From positions 2,356,001 through 2,420,000 of the forward strand of contig NZ_FQWQ01000001.1 in NCBI RefSeq assembly GCF_900129725.1: a stretch of DNA of 64,000 nucleotides, in the 5' to 3' direction. The DNA is from Chryseolinea serpens (GTDB lineage Bacteria; Bacteroidota; Bacteroidia; Cytophagales; Cyclobacteriaceae). Below are positions 18,369 through 27,353 of this stretch, in pieces (position 1 is the first letter of the stretch; every line of letters starts with the position of its first letter). Below the pieces are notes generated by a model. The model searched no databases and had not been told where the DNA came from. It worked only from the letters and a program-made list of their open reading frames with translations. Both the position numbers and the translations under genes were made by a program.

Positions 18369-18668
18369 AGAGCGGTCAACAGGCCTCTTATCGGGGCGAC
18401 TAGCGATTGAAGTTTTCTTGCTTGGCATTAGATGTAGACATGATTTTTTTCCTAAATTGTCGTGTCTAAAAATAAGAACCCACATCATGTATCGTCTTTT
18501 TTCCTCAAATACTCCTCCCCCGGTAGCTTAAAAGGCTGAATACCGGATTCTCACTACTATCCTGGTCCCGCATTCTCAGGGACTCGATTGCTATCGCTTT
18601 GATATTAGTATTTAAGGTTGTTTAGCCTGCACAGGTATTTTTTATTCATCCCTTAAACAATCTTAATA
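18369..18668 (+). promoter_or_regulatory. Gene-free leader with two hairpins before the EamA gene
   Basis: No ORF. Two stems can form: CCGGTA (18520-18525) with TACCGG (18541-18546), enclosing a smaller GCTT/AGGC hairpin, and GTCCC (18565-18569) with GGGAC (18579-18583). Both lie in the presumed 5' UTR, 86 to 149 bp upstream of the transporter start. The arrangement would suit a cis-regulatory RNA; I do not recognise a known riboswitch class and cannot exclude chance folding. Confidence 0.3.
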
Positions 18669-19562
18669 ATGAAAAATATGACCTATATCGTCATGGTACT
18701 TCTTGGCGCAATCCTGTATGGTACCATGTCCTCTTTTGTAAAGCTGTCGTACTCCCGGGGTTATAACGCCGCTGAAATATCCTTTACCCAGGCTGCCCTG
18801 GCAGCACTCTTACTCGGGATCTGCGCGTTCGTTACAAGAAAAAACAATACAGCGCCACGAACCCGAAAAGTGCTTCTTTCCTTGTTGCTCACGGGAAGCT
18901 TAATTGGGCTGACCAATTTCCTTTATTACCAGTCCGTAAACTATAGTTCGGCTTCACTGTCCATCGTGATCCTCATGCAGTTCACGTGGTTCAGCCTGTT
19001 ACTGGAATGGCTTATTTTTAAAAAGCGGCCGTCCCGTATCGAACTGGTGACGGTGATCTTTATCCTCTTGGGCACGGTTATCGCCGGAGACATTTTTTCC
19101 GGGCCCAAATATTCGTTCTCTCTAAAAGGTATTGTACTGGCACTACTCTCTTCGCTGACGTATGCCTCCTACATCGTTGCGAACGGCCGGGCCGATAACG
19201 GCGGGCGATGGCAATCAAAAAGTACGCTGATCATGGTTGGTTCAGCGTGCACCATTTTTTTGATCAACAGCAAGACCATCCTTTGGGACAATCATTTTGA
19301 CGGCGTGTTCCTCCTTTGGGCCATGTTCTTTGCCGTCGTGGGCACAACGATTCCAACGGCATTGTTTGCTGCCGGCATCCCGAAGATCGGCGCGGGTGTT
19401 AGCGCTATTTTGATGACGGTGGAGCTTCCTGTGGCGGTTCTTTGTGCAGGCCTGGTATTGAATGAGCGCGTGAGTTTGTTGCAGGCCATCGGGATCGTCA
19501 TCATGCTCGCTGCGATATCTACCATGAATTACTACAAACTAAAACCTGAGAAACAGAAATAA
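18669..19562 (+). CDS. EamA/DMT-family transporter
   Basis: 297 residues with ten predicted transmembrane helices in two five-helix repeats, beginning MTYIVMVLLGAILYGTMSSFVKLSYSRGY with the EamA-typical first helix and helix-loop. SSASLSIVILMQFTWFSLLLEWLIFKKRPS in repeat one and GVSAILMTVELPVAVLCAGLVLNERVS in repeat two are the characteristic end-of-repeat blocks. The family exports amino acids, nucleosides or other metabolites by drug/metabolite exchange; the substrate cannot be told. Preceded by a foldable leader and closed by a clear terminator. Confidence 0.85.
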   Translation: MKNMTYIVMVLLGAILYGTMSSFVKLSYSRGYNAAEISFTQAALAALLLGICAFVTRKNNTAPRTRKVLLSLLLTGSLIGLTNFLYYQSVNYSSASLSIVILMQFTWFSLLLEWLIFKKRPSRIELVTVIFILLGTVIAGDIFSGPKYSFSLKGIVLALLSSLTYASYIVANGRADNGGRWQSKSTLIMVGSACTIFLINSKTILWDNHFDGVFLLWAMFFAVVGTTIPTALFAAGIPKIGAGVSAILMTVELPVAVLCAGLVLNERVSLLQAIGIVIMLAAISTMNYYKLKPEKQK

Positions 19563-19611
19563 TCGTGCTTTAGACCACCCCATTGAACCGGCTGGGGCAC
19601 CTTCAGCATTC

Positions 19612-19650
19612 ATGCCACCAACCCCTGTGTTCGGTGGCATTTCTGTTTTT
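19612..19650 (+). terminator. Terminator after the EamA gene
   Basis: 8-bp stem ATGCCACC (19612-19619) with GGTGGCAT (19633-19640), then TTTCTGTTTTT. Located 50 bp past the stop codon. Confidence 0.75.
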
Positions 19651-19764
19651 CAGACAGTGGTTTTTAGTGACCCGAAATGGCGAACCGAAAACCGTTCGAG
19701 GTTTCACCATCCACTAATGAAACGAATGCTCTCCCAAAATCCTGACCGATCTTGAATCCAAAAT

Positions 19765-19783
19765 ATTACTACAAAGTAGTAAT
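19765..19783. promoter_or_regulatory. Perfect palindrome, PadR operator candidate
   Basis: ATTACTAC-AAA-GTAGTAAT, 8-bp perfect arms, 44 bp upstream of the PadR start. A further half-site GTAGTAT follows at about 19799. Autoregulation of PadR operons through upstream dyads is established for the family; the assignment of this one is inference. Confidence 0.5.
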
Positions 19784-19826
19784 TGTCCGAAAATATTTGT
19801 AGTATCGTGTACCGCAACACTATGCC

Positions 19827-20159
19827 ATGAAGAAATATCAGCTCGGAGAATTTGAGGAAATTGTCCTTCTGACGGTGGGGATACTCGACGGCGATGCCTA
19901 CGGCGTCACCATTAAAGACGAAATAGAGAATCGCCTGAAACGCGAGGTTAGCGTTGGCGCGCTTCAGGTCACCCTTCGGCGACTCGAAAGCAAAGGTCAT
20001 TTGAAGTCAAAATTGGGTGGCACGGAAAAGAACCGCGGCGGCCGCCCGAAGCTGTACTTTACGTTGACGGCCAGCGGAAAGCGGGCGCTTTTGCATACCC
20101 GCAACACGCGCGATGAACTTTGGAGTGCTTTACCTCAACTGACCTTCAAGCTTGAATAA
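19827..20159 (+). CDS. PadR-family transcriptional regulator
   Basis: 110 residues. Classic PadR winged helix: LGEFEEIVLLTVGILDGDAYGVTIKDEIENRLKREVSVGALQVTLRRLESKGHLKSKLGG, followed by the beta wing RGGRPKLYFTLTASGKRALLHTR. Short (no C-terminal dimerisation extension beyond one helix), as in PadR subfamily 2. It overlaps the start of the permease gene by 8 bp, so the two are co-transcribed. Such PadR-permease pairs are recurrent in Cytophagales and Acidobacteria; the inducer is unknown. Confidence 0.9.
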   Translation: MKKYQLGEFEEIVLLTVGILDGDAYGVTIKDEIENRLKREVSVGALQVTLRRLESKGHLKSKLGGTEKNRGGRPKLYFTLTASGKRALLHTRNTRDELWSALPQLTFKLE

Positions 20160-22797
20160 GAAAGAGAACACATCCGTGCCGGGCTTTCCACTGAAACTCC
20201 TCAGGTGGTTCTGCAAGCCTGAATATCTCCCCGATATCGAAGGGGATCTGATCCAGCTTTATTATCGCCGGGCCGAAAACATGGGGCGTCGTCGCGCGCA
20301 TCTATTGCTGATGCGGGACATCCTTCTCCTGTGCCGGCCCGGTCTCATCAGGAGCTCTGAACTCTTCCGTCCAAACCAAAACATTGCCGCTATGCTAAAA
20401 CACAATCTAACGGTATCCTTCAGAAGTTTTGCCCGTCACAAAACTACGTTTGCCATCAATGTGATCGGTCTTTCGAGCGGGCTCATGTGCGTGCTGCTGA
20501 TCGGGCTTTGGGTCCAGTGTGAGCTAGCGGTTGATCAATTTCACAAGCATGGTTCACGCCTTTATCAGGTGATGAACAACCTTCAATCTCAAAATACCCT
20601 CACGCTTGATATCACACCGGTGCCGCTGGCGGCTGCACTGGTGGCGGAGTTTCCCGAAGTGGAGCGCGCCGTTTCCACCAATAACTTCTTCTCCTGGGAA
20701 ACGCGGGATGGAATTTTATCAGCGGGAGACGTCAGTATTCAGGGAACCGGCTGGCATGCCGGTCCCGATTTTTTCAAAGTATTTTCTTTCCGGTTGCTGC
20801 AGGGCAACGAGAACCGCGTGCTCACCGACAAGAATAGTATTGTCATTTCAGAAGAGGTAGCCCGGAAGCTCTTTCCGGATAGCCGCAATGCCATCGGCAA
20901 AAGCATTTACTGGAAGCATCCTTTGTTCGAAGGCACATTCCTCGTTTCCGGAGTCTTTGAGAACCTTCCTGCGGCTTCGTCGGCGAAGTTTGACTTCCTG
21001 ATCAGCATGGAAGTCCTGCTCGATCATGACCGTTATGCTGCAAAGTGGACGGGCGACTATGCCCAGACCTTTGTCTTACTAAAGGAAGGCGCCGATGTTG
21101 CTCAATTTGATAAGAAGCTGAAAGGGTTTCTGAAATCGAAAGACCCGGGTCTCGATAAATTTTCGTTGTTCAGCCAGCCCTATGGTTCACGCTATCTTCA
21201 CGGCAATTATGTCAACGGTACACCATCGGGTGGGCGTATCGACAACGTCAGATTATTTTCGGTGCTGGGGTTGTTCATCCTGTTGGTGGCTTGTGTCAAC
21301 TTCATTAATCTGTCTACCGCCGAGGGGTCTTTAAGAATGAAAGAGATCGGTGTAAAGAAAACCATGGGTGCGAGTCAGTGGCTTATGGTCCATCGTTTTT
21401 TTGTCGAGTCCCTGGTCATGACGCTTATATCGGCCGTTGTTGCCTTGATCCTGGTGGTGCTCATCACGCCGCGCCTCAATGATTTCCTGGACCGGGATCT
21501 CTTATTGAAGGTAGAGCCCGTGCACATCATCGGATTCGGAGGTGTCGTTTTGTTAACGGCGATCATCGCAGGGGCATATCCCGCGATCCATCTCTCCCGC
21601 TTCAAGCCAGTGGCCGTGCTGAAGGGAAGACTGGCGGAATCCCGTGGTCAATGGACCTTCAGGAGGAGTCTCGTTGTCTTTCAATTTGCGCTCGTCGTGA
21701 TATTCCTCGTCGCCATACAAGTGATCCATCGGCAAATTGAATTCACCCAGAAGAAAGACCTGGGGTATAACCGGTATAATATCATCAGCTTTCCCTGGAA
21801 AGGAGAGCTGTACAATAATTGGAATGGACTTAGGGAAGGAAAGAACAATCAGAACTTCGATTCGTTCATGTCCCAGGTCAGGGGACTGCCTTCCGTTCTT
21901 CATGCCACCAACCTGCTCGGTAATATCCTGGATAATATTCCCGGACAGAGTGGCATCACCTGGAGCGGCCTGGATAGCGAGCGAGCCTATGAATTTCAAT
22001 CGCCCGTGGTGGGATTCGATTTCATAGAAACCTTGGGGATTGAAATGCGCGAAGGCCGCACCTTCGCGAAGGAGCATCATGACGACTATTCGAAGATCAT
22101 TCTGAATGAGTCGGCCGTCAAGCTCATGGGGCTTCGGGATCCGGTGGGCAAAAAGATCGATATGAATGGCGGGAGCGAGATCGTTGGCGTTGTCCGCGAT
22201 TTTCATTACGGCTCTCTTCGTGATGCGGTGCAGCCCCTGATCTTCCGGTGCGATCCTACCGGACGCACGATCATGGTTAAAATTCGTCCCGGGCAGGAAC
22301 AAAAAGCGATTGCCGAAATACAGAAAGTATACTCCACCTTTTTGCCAGGCTACAGCTTTGATGCAACGTTCATGGACGATGATTATCTTGCCCTGTATGC
22401 GCCGGAAACTTCCATGGCGTCACTCTCAAAATATCTTTCGGTTGTCGCGATCATCATTTCATGCCTGGGGCTTTTCGGGCTCGCTGCCTTTGCCGCAGAC
22501 CGGCGGATGAAGGAGATCAGCATCCGAAAGGTATTCGGCTCGACATCGGCTGATGTTGTTCGGGTCTTGTCGCGCGAATTCACCGTCCCGGTGTTGGTCG
22601 CCATACCGATCGGGTTACCCATTAGCTTCTTCCTTGCCAAGGAATGGCTGTCTGGATTTGCGGAGAGAATTGATCTTGCCTGGTGGTATTTTGCACTCGC
22701 TGCCATCATCGCGCTGGTTGTCTCGTGGTCGGCTGTAGCGTTGAAGACATTGAAAGCCGCAAGGGCTAGTGTGTTGCGTGGCCTAAGAGAAGAGTAA
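20152..22797 (+). CDS. MacB/FtsX-type permease with N-terminal permease-prefix domain
   Basis: 881 residues starting at a TTG that overlaps padR by 8 bp; the first 85 residues (PLKLLRWFCKPEYLPDIEGDLIQLYYRR ... LLMRDILLLCRPG) form the soluble 'permease prefix domain 2' seen only in PadR-linked permeases, which supports this start over later ATGs. Then the usual layout: TM helix, core domain, FtsX module with MKEIGVKKTMGAS, linking TM, second core domain and a final module with MKEISIRKVFGST. No ATPase is encoded nearby. Presumably regulated with PadR, perhaps by prefix-domain contact with it (inference). Confidence 0.85.
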   Translation: MNKKENTSVPGFPLKLLRWFCKPEYLPDIEGDLIQLYYRRAENMGRRRAHLLLMRDILLLCRPGLIRSSELFRPNQNIAAMLKHNLTVSFRSFARHKTTFAINVIGLSSGLMCVLLIGLWVQCELAVDQFHKHGSRLYQVMNNLQSQNTLTLDITPVPLAAALVAEFPEVERAVSTNNFFSWETRDGILSAGDVSIQGTGWHAGPDFFKVFSFRLLQGNENRVLTDKNSIVISEEVARKLFPDSRNAIGKSIYWKHPLFEGTFLVSGVFENLPAASSAKFDFLISMEVLLDHDRYAAKWTGDYAQTFVLLKEGADVAQFDKKLKGFLKSKDPGLDKFSLFSQPYGSRYLHGNYVNGTPSGGRIDNVRLFSVLGLFILLVACVNFINLSTAEGSLRMKEIGVKKTMGASQWLMVHRFFVESLVMTLISAVVALILVVLITPRLNDFLDRDLLLKVEPVHIIGFGGVVLLTAIIAGAYPAIHLSRFKPVAVLKGRLAESRGQWTFRRSLVVFQFALVVIFLVAIQVIHRQIEFTQKKDLGYNRYNIISFPWKGELYNNWNGLREGKNNQNFDSFMSQVRGLPSVLHATNLLGNILDNIPGQSGITWSGLDSERAYEFQSPVVGFDFIETLGIEMREGRTFAKEHHDDYSKIILNESAVKLMGLRDPVGKKIDMNGGSEIVGVVRDFHYGSLRDAVQPLIFRCDPTGRTIMVKIRPGQEQKAIAEIQKVYSTFLPGYSFDATFMDDDYLALYAPETSMASLSKYLSVVAIIISCLGLFGLAAFAADRRMKEISIRKVFGSTSADVVRVLSREFTVPVLVAIPIGLPISFFLAKEWLSGFAERIDLAWWYFALAAIIALVVSWSAVALKTLKAARASVLRGLREE

Positions 22798-22884
22798 TTT
22801 TATGACGGTTTCAACAAGGGCCCACGGATAACCCAATCCTCTCATGACTCCAGAAATAGCCATGCGCCCTTGTTGCGTACAGTA

Positions 22885-23655
22885 TTATTTATTCTCGTAC
22901 CAATCTAAAATATAATCGGCAACCTTTTCCCAACCCGGTTCCCCACAAATGAAATGGCTCTTGCCTTCAAATATTTTTATATCCACCCTGCTATTGGCAT
23001 CCTTATAGCTTCCGGCAATGGTTTGTGTAAGATTGGGCGGAAAAATATGGTCGCTACCGCCACCGATAAATAAAATCGGTGCATGCGGTTTCTTAAAATC
23101 TATATTCGAAAAAGAATTTAACACCAACTGACGACTAACCTTGTAGCTTTCGGGTACCGCGATTTTCTCAAAGGCTTTCTTCTTCTCTGCTTCCGGTAGC
23201 GTATTGAAAAATGAATAATCGTACCATTTGCGACTACCCATAAAATATTTATCAAAAGAAAAAAATCCAAACGCCGGCAACACCGTCTTCAGCGTTTGAA
23301 ATGGAGGGAAGACATTTTTCGGCGGGGCTCCATCAATGCTTACTCCAGCGGCTGCTCTTCCCATTTCTACCAATTTCAACGTTGCCATTCCTGCCATCGA
23401 GTGACCAATAATCAATGGCTTTTCCGGTAGGGTGCTTATAAGTTTATCAATGTTATTCACCACATCGATAAACCCTGTTTTCGTAAGGTCAGGATGAACT
23501 TTTGCCCGCAGCGCAGCGGGGTCGCCCTCGTGTCCCGGGTTTGCAGGTGAATACACTTTATAGCCTTTTTGCTCATAGTACTGTTTCCACTCTGTCCAGC
23601 TGGTGTTGTTCACGAAATTTCCGTGAATGAGTACGATTGTTTTTGATTTTGACAT
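22885..23655 (-). CDS. Alpha/beta-hydrolase, cytoplasmic
   Basis: 256 residues with no signal peptide. The fold is clear: TIVLIHGNFVNNTSWTEW (oxyanion hole HGN), nucleophile elbow IIGHSMAGMA, ILFIGGGSDHIFPP for the acidic residue and FEGKSHFICGEPGWE for the His. It resembles the broad lipase/haloperoxidase-like group used for many small-ester substrates. Stand-alone gene with a 455-bp upstream gap. Confidence 0.8.
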   Translation of the reverse strand: MSKSKTIVLIHGNFVNNTSWTEWKQYYEQKGYKVYSPANPGHEGDPAALRAKVHPDLTKTGFIDVVNNIDKLISTLPEKPLIIGHSMAGMATLKLVEMGRAAAGVSIDGAPPKNVFPPFQTLKTVLPAFGFFSFDKYFMGSRKWYDYSFFNTLPEAEKKKAFEKIAVPESYKVSRQLVLNSFSNIDFKKPHAPILFIGGGSDHIFPPNLTQTIAGSYKDANSRVDIKIFEGKSHFICGEPGWEKVADYILDWYENK

Positions 23656-24111
23656 AGGTATTGGGGGGTTTAAGTTGATGACAGTTCTTGCGTTGTCGGC
23701 TGAGTTATTGCATCGATATCGCTAACAGCGGGATGGATCGGCATAGCCATGAGGCGTCAAGTTAAAAACGGGATTCCTACCTGAAGTTAATAAATCATCT
23801 TAACTCTTGAGCACATCTTCGACTTATTACGAGCCGATCTCAGTTTAACACCCATCGGAAACGTGTTCGGTTCAATTTTTCACGCCCGGATTTCAGCCAC
23901 CCCTCGCCGACCTGCAGCCGTAAAGTTGTTTTAGCGGGTACGCACATCCTGCCCGTTGGGACTACAAAAATCATATGAGATTTGTTTGTCTTAATCAAAT
24001 AACTGAACACTCCCCTGTTCATTTGTGAACGTTCACGCAGGCAGATCATCATGAACTACACTGAATTTGCGTTGGCATAGAAGTTGACTCAACCGATGCT
24101 AAACATCCGCC
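23656..24111. other. Gene-free interval with a 12-bp palindrome
   Basis: 455 bp without a convincing gene (a 70-codon minus-strand frame lacks family features). A perfect palindrome GTGAACGTTCAC (24025-24036) lies 76 bp upstream of the DUF4440 gene and could be an operator. Otherwise nothing recognised. Confidence 0.4.
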
Positions 24112-24588
24112 ATGAAGAACATTTCCATCTTTCTTTCTCTATCCGCACTCACTCTACTCATCTTTATGGGTTTTACGACCCGACCCGTTAATACACACCT
24201 GGAGCCCGAACCCATGTCGCTATACGACAGCATTGCCGCGATGGACGCCCGATGGGAGGATGCTTATAATAACTGTAAACTCGACGTTATGGAGGAGGTC
24301 ATCAGCGAAGATCTTGAATTTTATCATGACCAGGGCGGCTTGATGACGTCAAAGCAAAAATTGAACGAAGCCCTTAAAGCGAATATCTGTGGAAAAGTGA
24401 AACGAGCCTTGAAGCCCGGCAGCCTTGAAGTATATCCGATCAAGGGCTATGGAGCCGTTGAAATGGGCCTGCATGGATTTTATAATGGCAAGGATGTCCC
24501 GCAGCAACTTCATTATTCAAAATTTGTTCACATCTGGAAAAGAGAGAACAACAAATGGAGAATAACGCGGGTAATCAGCCTGCATTGA
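24112..24588 (+). CDS. Secreted SnoaL/DUF4440-like (NTF2-fold) protein
   Basis: 158 residues with an N-terminal hydrophobic signal (ISIFLSLSALTLLIFMGFT). The NTF2 cone fold is indicated by SIAAMDARWEDAYNNCKLDVMEEVISEDLEFYHDQGGLMTSKQK near the start and by GLHGFYNGKDVPQQLHYSKFVHIWKRENNKWRITRVISLH at the end. The DUF4440 hallmark of alternating His/Asp in the pocket (EFYHDQGG) is present. The function of these secreted NTF2 proteins is unknown. Stand-alone gene. A 12-bp palindrome lies in its upstream region. Confidence 0.8.
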   Translation: MKNISIFLSLSALTLLIFMGFTTRPVNTHLEPEPMSLYDSIAAMDARWEDAYNNCKLDVMEEVISEDLEFYHDQGGLMTSKQKLNEALKANICGKVKRALKPGSLEVYPIKGYGAVEMGLHGFYNGKDVPQQLHYSKFVHIWKRENNKWRITRVISLH

Positions 24589-24620
24589 TTTAGTGCTCCG
24601 GGCGCGAATCAAGGTTAAAC

Positions 24621-24735
24621 CGCCTCACCTTCGTTAAAACTTCAGCGAGCAAAGAAAACGCAAAGGACGCAAAGTTAACGCAAAGGTTTCTCTGCATTTT
24701 AACTTTGCGTCCTTTGCGTCTCTGCGGTGAAAATC
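24621..24735. repeat. Dispersed palindromic repeat, copy 1, with a 21-bp perfect inverted repeat
   Basis: The segment 24624-24660 aligns with 55855-55892: a TTCGTTAAAACTTCAGCGAGC core against TTCGCTAAAGCTTCAGCGGGC, then GAAA and GGACGCAAAG. It is followed by a 21-bp perfect inverted repeat (24658-24678 with 24699-24719, 20-nt loop). The element lies between the convergent DUF4440 gene and the end of the permease gene at 24760 and may double as its terminator. Similar elements sit at 32010 and 55853. Confidence 0.65.
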
Positions 24736-24759
24736 CCACTTCAAGGTATAGATCAACCC

Positions 24760-27171
24760 TTATTCAGATCTCAGACTCCGCACCGGATTTGCAATCGCTG
24801 CTTTGATGGCCTGGTAGCTAACGGTCAGCAGCGTGATGATCAACGAACCCATCCCGGCAGCCGCGAAAATATACCAGGATAGATTTGTCCGGTAACTATA
24901 ATTCTGCAGCCAGTTGTTCATGAAATACCATGCAACCGGAATAGCGATCGCGGACGAGATCAGCACAAGCACGACAAAATCTTTCGAAAGCATCGCCCAG
25001 AGATTGGCTACTGTCGCACCCAATACTTTCCGGATGCCGATCTCGCGTGTTCGCTGTTCAGCCATGTAGGAGGCAAGTCCCAAAATGCCGAGGCAGCTGA
25101 TCACAATGGCAATGGCCGCAAAAGCAAATGCCAGTTTACCGATCCTCTCTTCTTCTCTGAACTTCCGGGCATAGTCGGCATCGACAAACGTATACTCGAA
25201 CGGGCTCGAAGGATCGTATTTCTTCCAGGCGCGTTCAATCTCGTTGAGTGCCTCACGCGTGTTCACGGCCGGGTTGATCCGGAGATTCACCAACGTGCCA
25301 CCGTTCTTGCTCCACATTCCCTTGTCAAACATGTAGATGGTTTTGCCCACGGGCTCGAACGGCGACTCTTGCAGCATGTCACGGATGACGCCGATCACGG
25401 TGTACGAGGTTGTTTTATCAAAGATGGTGGACTTTACCGTTTGGCCAACCGGGTTTTTCAGGTGCATAAATTTTACGGCCGATTCGTTCAGGATCATGGC
25501 ATTCGAGTCGCTGGCAAATTCGTGGGAGAAGTCGCGTCCCTCGACGAAATTCCAGCCCATCGTCTTGCCAAAATCCGGCGATACCCAGGCGGTGCCGAAA
25601 CCGCCTTCGCCGGGACTGGCTCCTTCCCATTCATATCCCCCGATGTGGAAGCCGACGTTCGTCGGTGTATTTACGGATTCGGCCATGCTAACGACAACCC
25701 CCGAACCCAGCAGTTCGTGCCGAAGGGCGTCGTAATGGTTATGGATCTCGCGCGTGGGCGTGCTCGAGTAGATGAGACCCTCCTGGTTGTATCCCAGCGA
25801 CCGACTCTTTCCAAACTCGATTTGGCGAAACACAACGATCACACCAATGACCAACGTAATGGAGACGGAAAACTGCAACACCACGAGCACCTTTCTGGGC
25901 AGGGCCCCCGAACGCGATGATCCGGAAGTTCCCTTCAGCACCTTCGCGGGTTGAAATGAAGAAAGGTATAGCGCCGGATAACTGCCGGCACACAGTCCTG
26001 TAAAGGCAACAAAGGTCAGCCCCGCCAGCCAGAACGTTGCGCTGTTCCACGGGATCTGCATTTGTTTTTCCGCGACCGTGTTGAACAAAGGAAGCGCGAG
26101 CTGCGACAACACCAGCGTGAAACAAAACGCCAGCAACGTGACCAACAATGACTCGCTGAAAAACTGACTGACCAACTGTTTCCGGGCCGAGCCGATGGAC
26201 TTGCGAATGCCAACCTCTTTTGCCCGTTTTTCGGACCGTGCCGTGGCGAGGTTCATGAAGTTTATACACGCCAGCATCAGCACAAAGCATCCGATGATGC
26301 CGTAGAGCCGGACAAAGCGGATGCGGCCACTAGCGTATCCGGGACTCTCGAAATCCGAATAGAGCCGCCACCGGCTCATGGGATGAAGATAGAGCTGCGG
26401 CTTGCTTTTGGCGAACTCGGTGTCGACGCGTTTGAGCATAACGTCCTTGATGCGGCTTGTTGCTGTCGCCATGTCGGTCTTGTCTGTTATCTGCACCCAG
26501 GTGATGAAACCGTTGTGATCCCATTGGTTGCCGTTGTTATTGTTGAAATTCTTTTGAACGGCCAGTTGCCAGGGCAGGACAAAGCGCATGTCATTGAAAT
26601 CTGCATGGGCCGGGATGTCCCTGTAGACACCGGTTACGATCAGGTCGGTCTGCCCATCCATCCTGACGGTTTTGTTCAGCACGTCGTCGCTTCCAAAAAG
26701 AGACTTTGCTGCAGATTCTGACAGCATGATGGATTCCGGATTACGAAGCCCGTCACGCGAACCGCGAATCATCTCGAACGATAGCATGTCGGCTACGCCG
26801 GGTTCAAAATAGTAACCGTCCTGACTGACTTTTGTATCGCCTGAAGATAAGATGGCCGTCATCCCCTGTGACGAAAGGAGCACATGATCAAAGTCGCTGC
26901 CATAGGTTGCCCGGATTTCCGGAGCAAGTGGCGTTGCGGTACCCCACTGTTGGTACCACCCTGAGGAATTCTCGCCGTTAACATTAACAAGAACCCGGGC
27001 GATGCGGTCGTAGTGCTTGAAATTCTTGTTCCAAGACAGCTCATCAACGATATAGAGTCCGATGAGGATGGCCACCGCCATACCGGTGGCAAGGCCGCCA
27101 ATGTTGATCAGGGCGTATCCTTTGTTCTTAACAAGATTTCTCCAGGCGATGGTAAGATAACTTCTGATCAT
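24760..27171 (-). CDS. MacB/FtsX-type ABC transporter permease
   Basis: 803 residues, standard Bacteroidota architecture: TM1 near 20-42 after IAWRNLVKNKGYALINIGG, a large extracytoplasmic core domain, FtsX module with KRAKEVGIRKSIGSA, a linking TM (VLQFSVSITLVIGVIVVF), second core domain, and a final module with RTREIGIRKVLGAT and C-terminus NPVRSLRSE. Very similar in layout and motifs to the permease at 55957, and both carry the same dispersed repeat just beyond their stop codon, which suggests a duplication. No ATPase in the window. Substrate unknown; exporters of lipoprotein or peptide cargo are known relatives. Confidence 0.9.
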   Translation of the reverse strand: MIRSYLTIAWRNLVKNKGYALINIGGLATGMAVAILIGLYIVDELSWNKNFKHYDRIARVLVNVNGENSSGWYQQWGTATPLAPEIRATYGSDFDHVLLSSQGMTAILSSGDTKVSQDGYYFEPGVADMLSFEMIRGSRDGLRNPESIMLSESAAKSLFGSDDVLNKTVRMDGQTDLIVTGVYRDIPAHADFNDMRFVLPWQLAVQKNFNNNNGNQWDHNGFITWVQITDKTDMATATSRIKDVMLKRVDTEFAKSKPQLYLHPMSRWRLYSDFESPGYASGRIRFVRLYGIIGCFVLMLACINFMNLATARSEKRAKEVGIRKSIGSARKQLVSQFFSESLLVTLLAFCFTLVLSQLALPLFNTVAEKQMQIPWNSATFWLAGLTFVAFTGLCAGSYPALYLSSFQPAKVLKGTSGSSRSGALPRKVLVVLQFSVSITLVIGVIVVFRQIEFGKSRSLGYNQEGLIYSSTPTREIHNHYDALRHELLGSGVVVSMAESVNTPTNVGFHIGGYEWEGASPGEGGFGTAWVSPDFGKTMGWNFVEGRDFSHEFASDSNAMILNESAVKFMHLKNPVGQTVKSTIFDKTTSYTVIGVIRDMLQESPFEPVGKTIYMFDKGMWSKNGGTLVNLRINPAVNTREALNEIERAWKKYDPSSPFEYTFVDADYARKFREEERIGKLAFAFAAIAIVISCLGILGLASYMAEQRTREIGIRKVLGATVANLWAMLSKDFVVLVLISSAIAIPVAWYFMNNWLQNYSYRTNLSWYIFAAAGMGSLIITLLTVSYQAIKAAIANPVRSLRSE

Positions 27172-27353
27172 GGGTAGTTAGGCTGGTCCTGGTAGGAAAC
27201 TCGTGATCCGGTCAATAGTTACAGGGCCTGTGCGCAAATATTTAAGCCGGCGTTCAAATTCCCGGCTAAGCCAACAACAAATTATTTCTGTTCCTGTCCA
27301 ATTCCCCGCCTTCCAAGCATTGCTGTGACAATAACCATTAAAAAATATAATTT

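Noticed and set aside
18517-18600. tRNA-like fold
   Set aside because: No acceptor stem closes the segment and there is no TTC-loop or anticodon arm of standard size.
22806-22878. CAACAAGGGC inverted repeat resembling the terminal hairpins
   Set aside because: The arms are about 50 bp apart, orientation differs, and only ten bases are shared; taken as coincidence or a weak terminator.
23840-24052. 70-codon minus-strand frame in a gene-free interval
   Set aside because: Arg-rich composition without domain, promoter or partner; cannot be supported.
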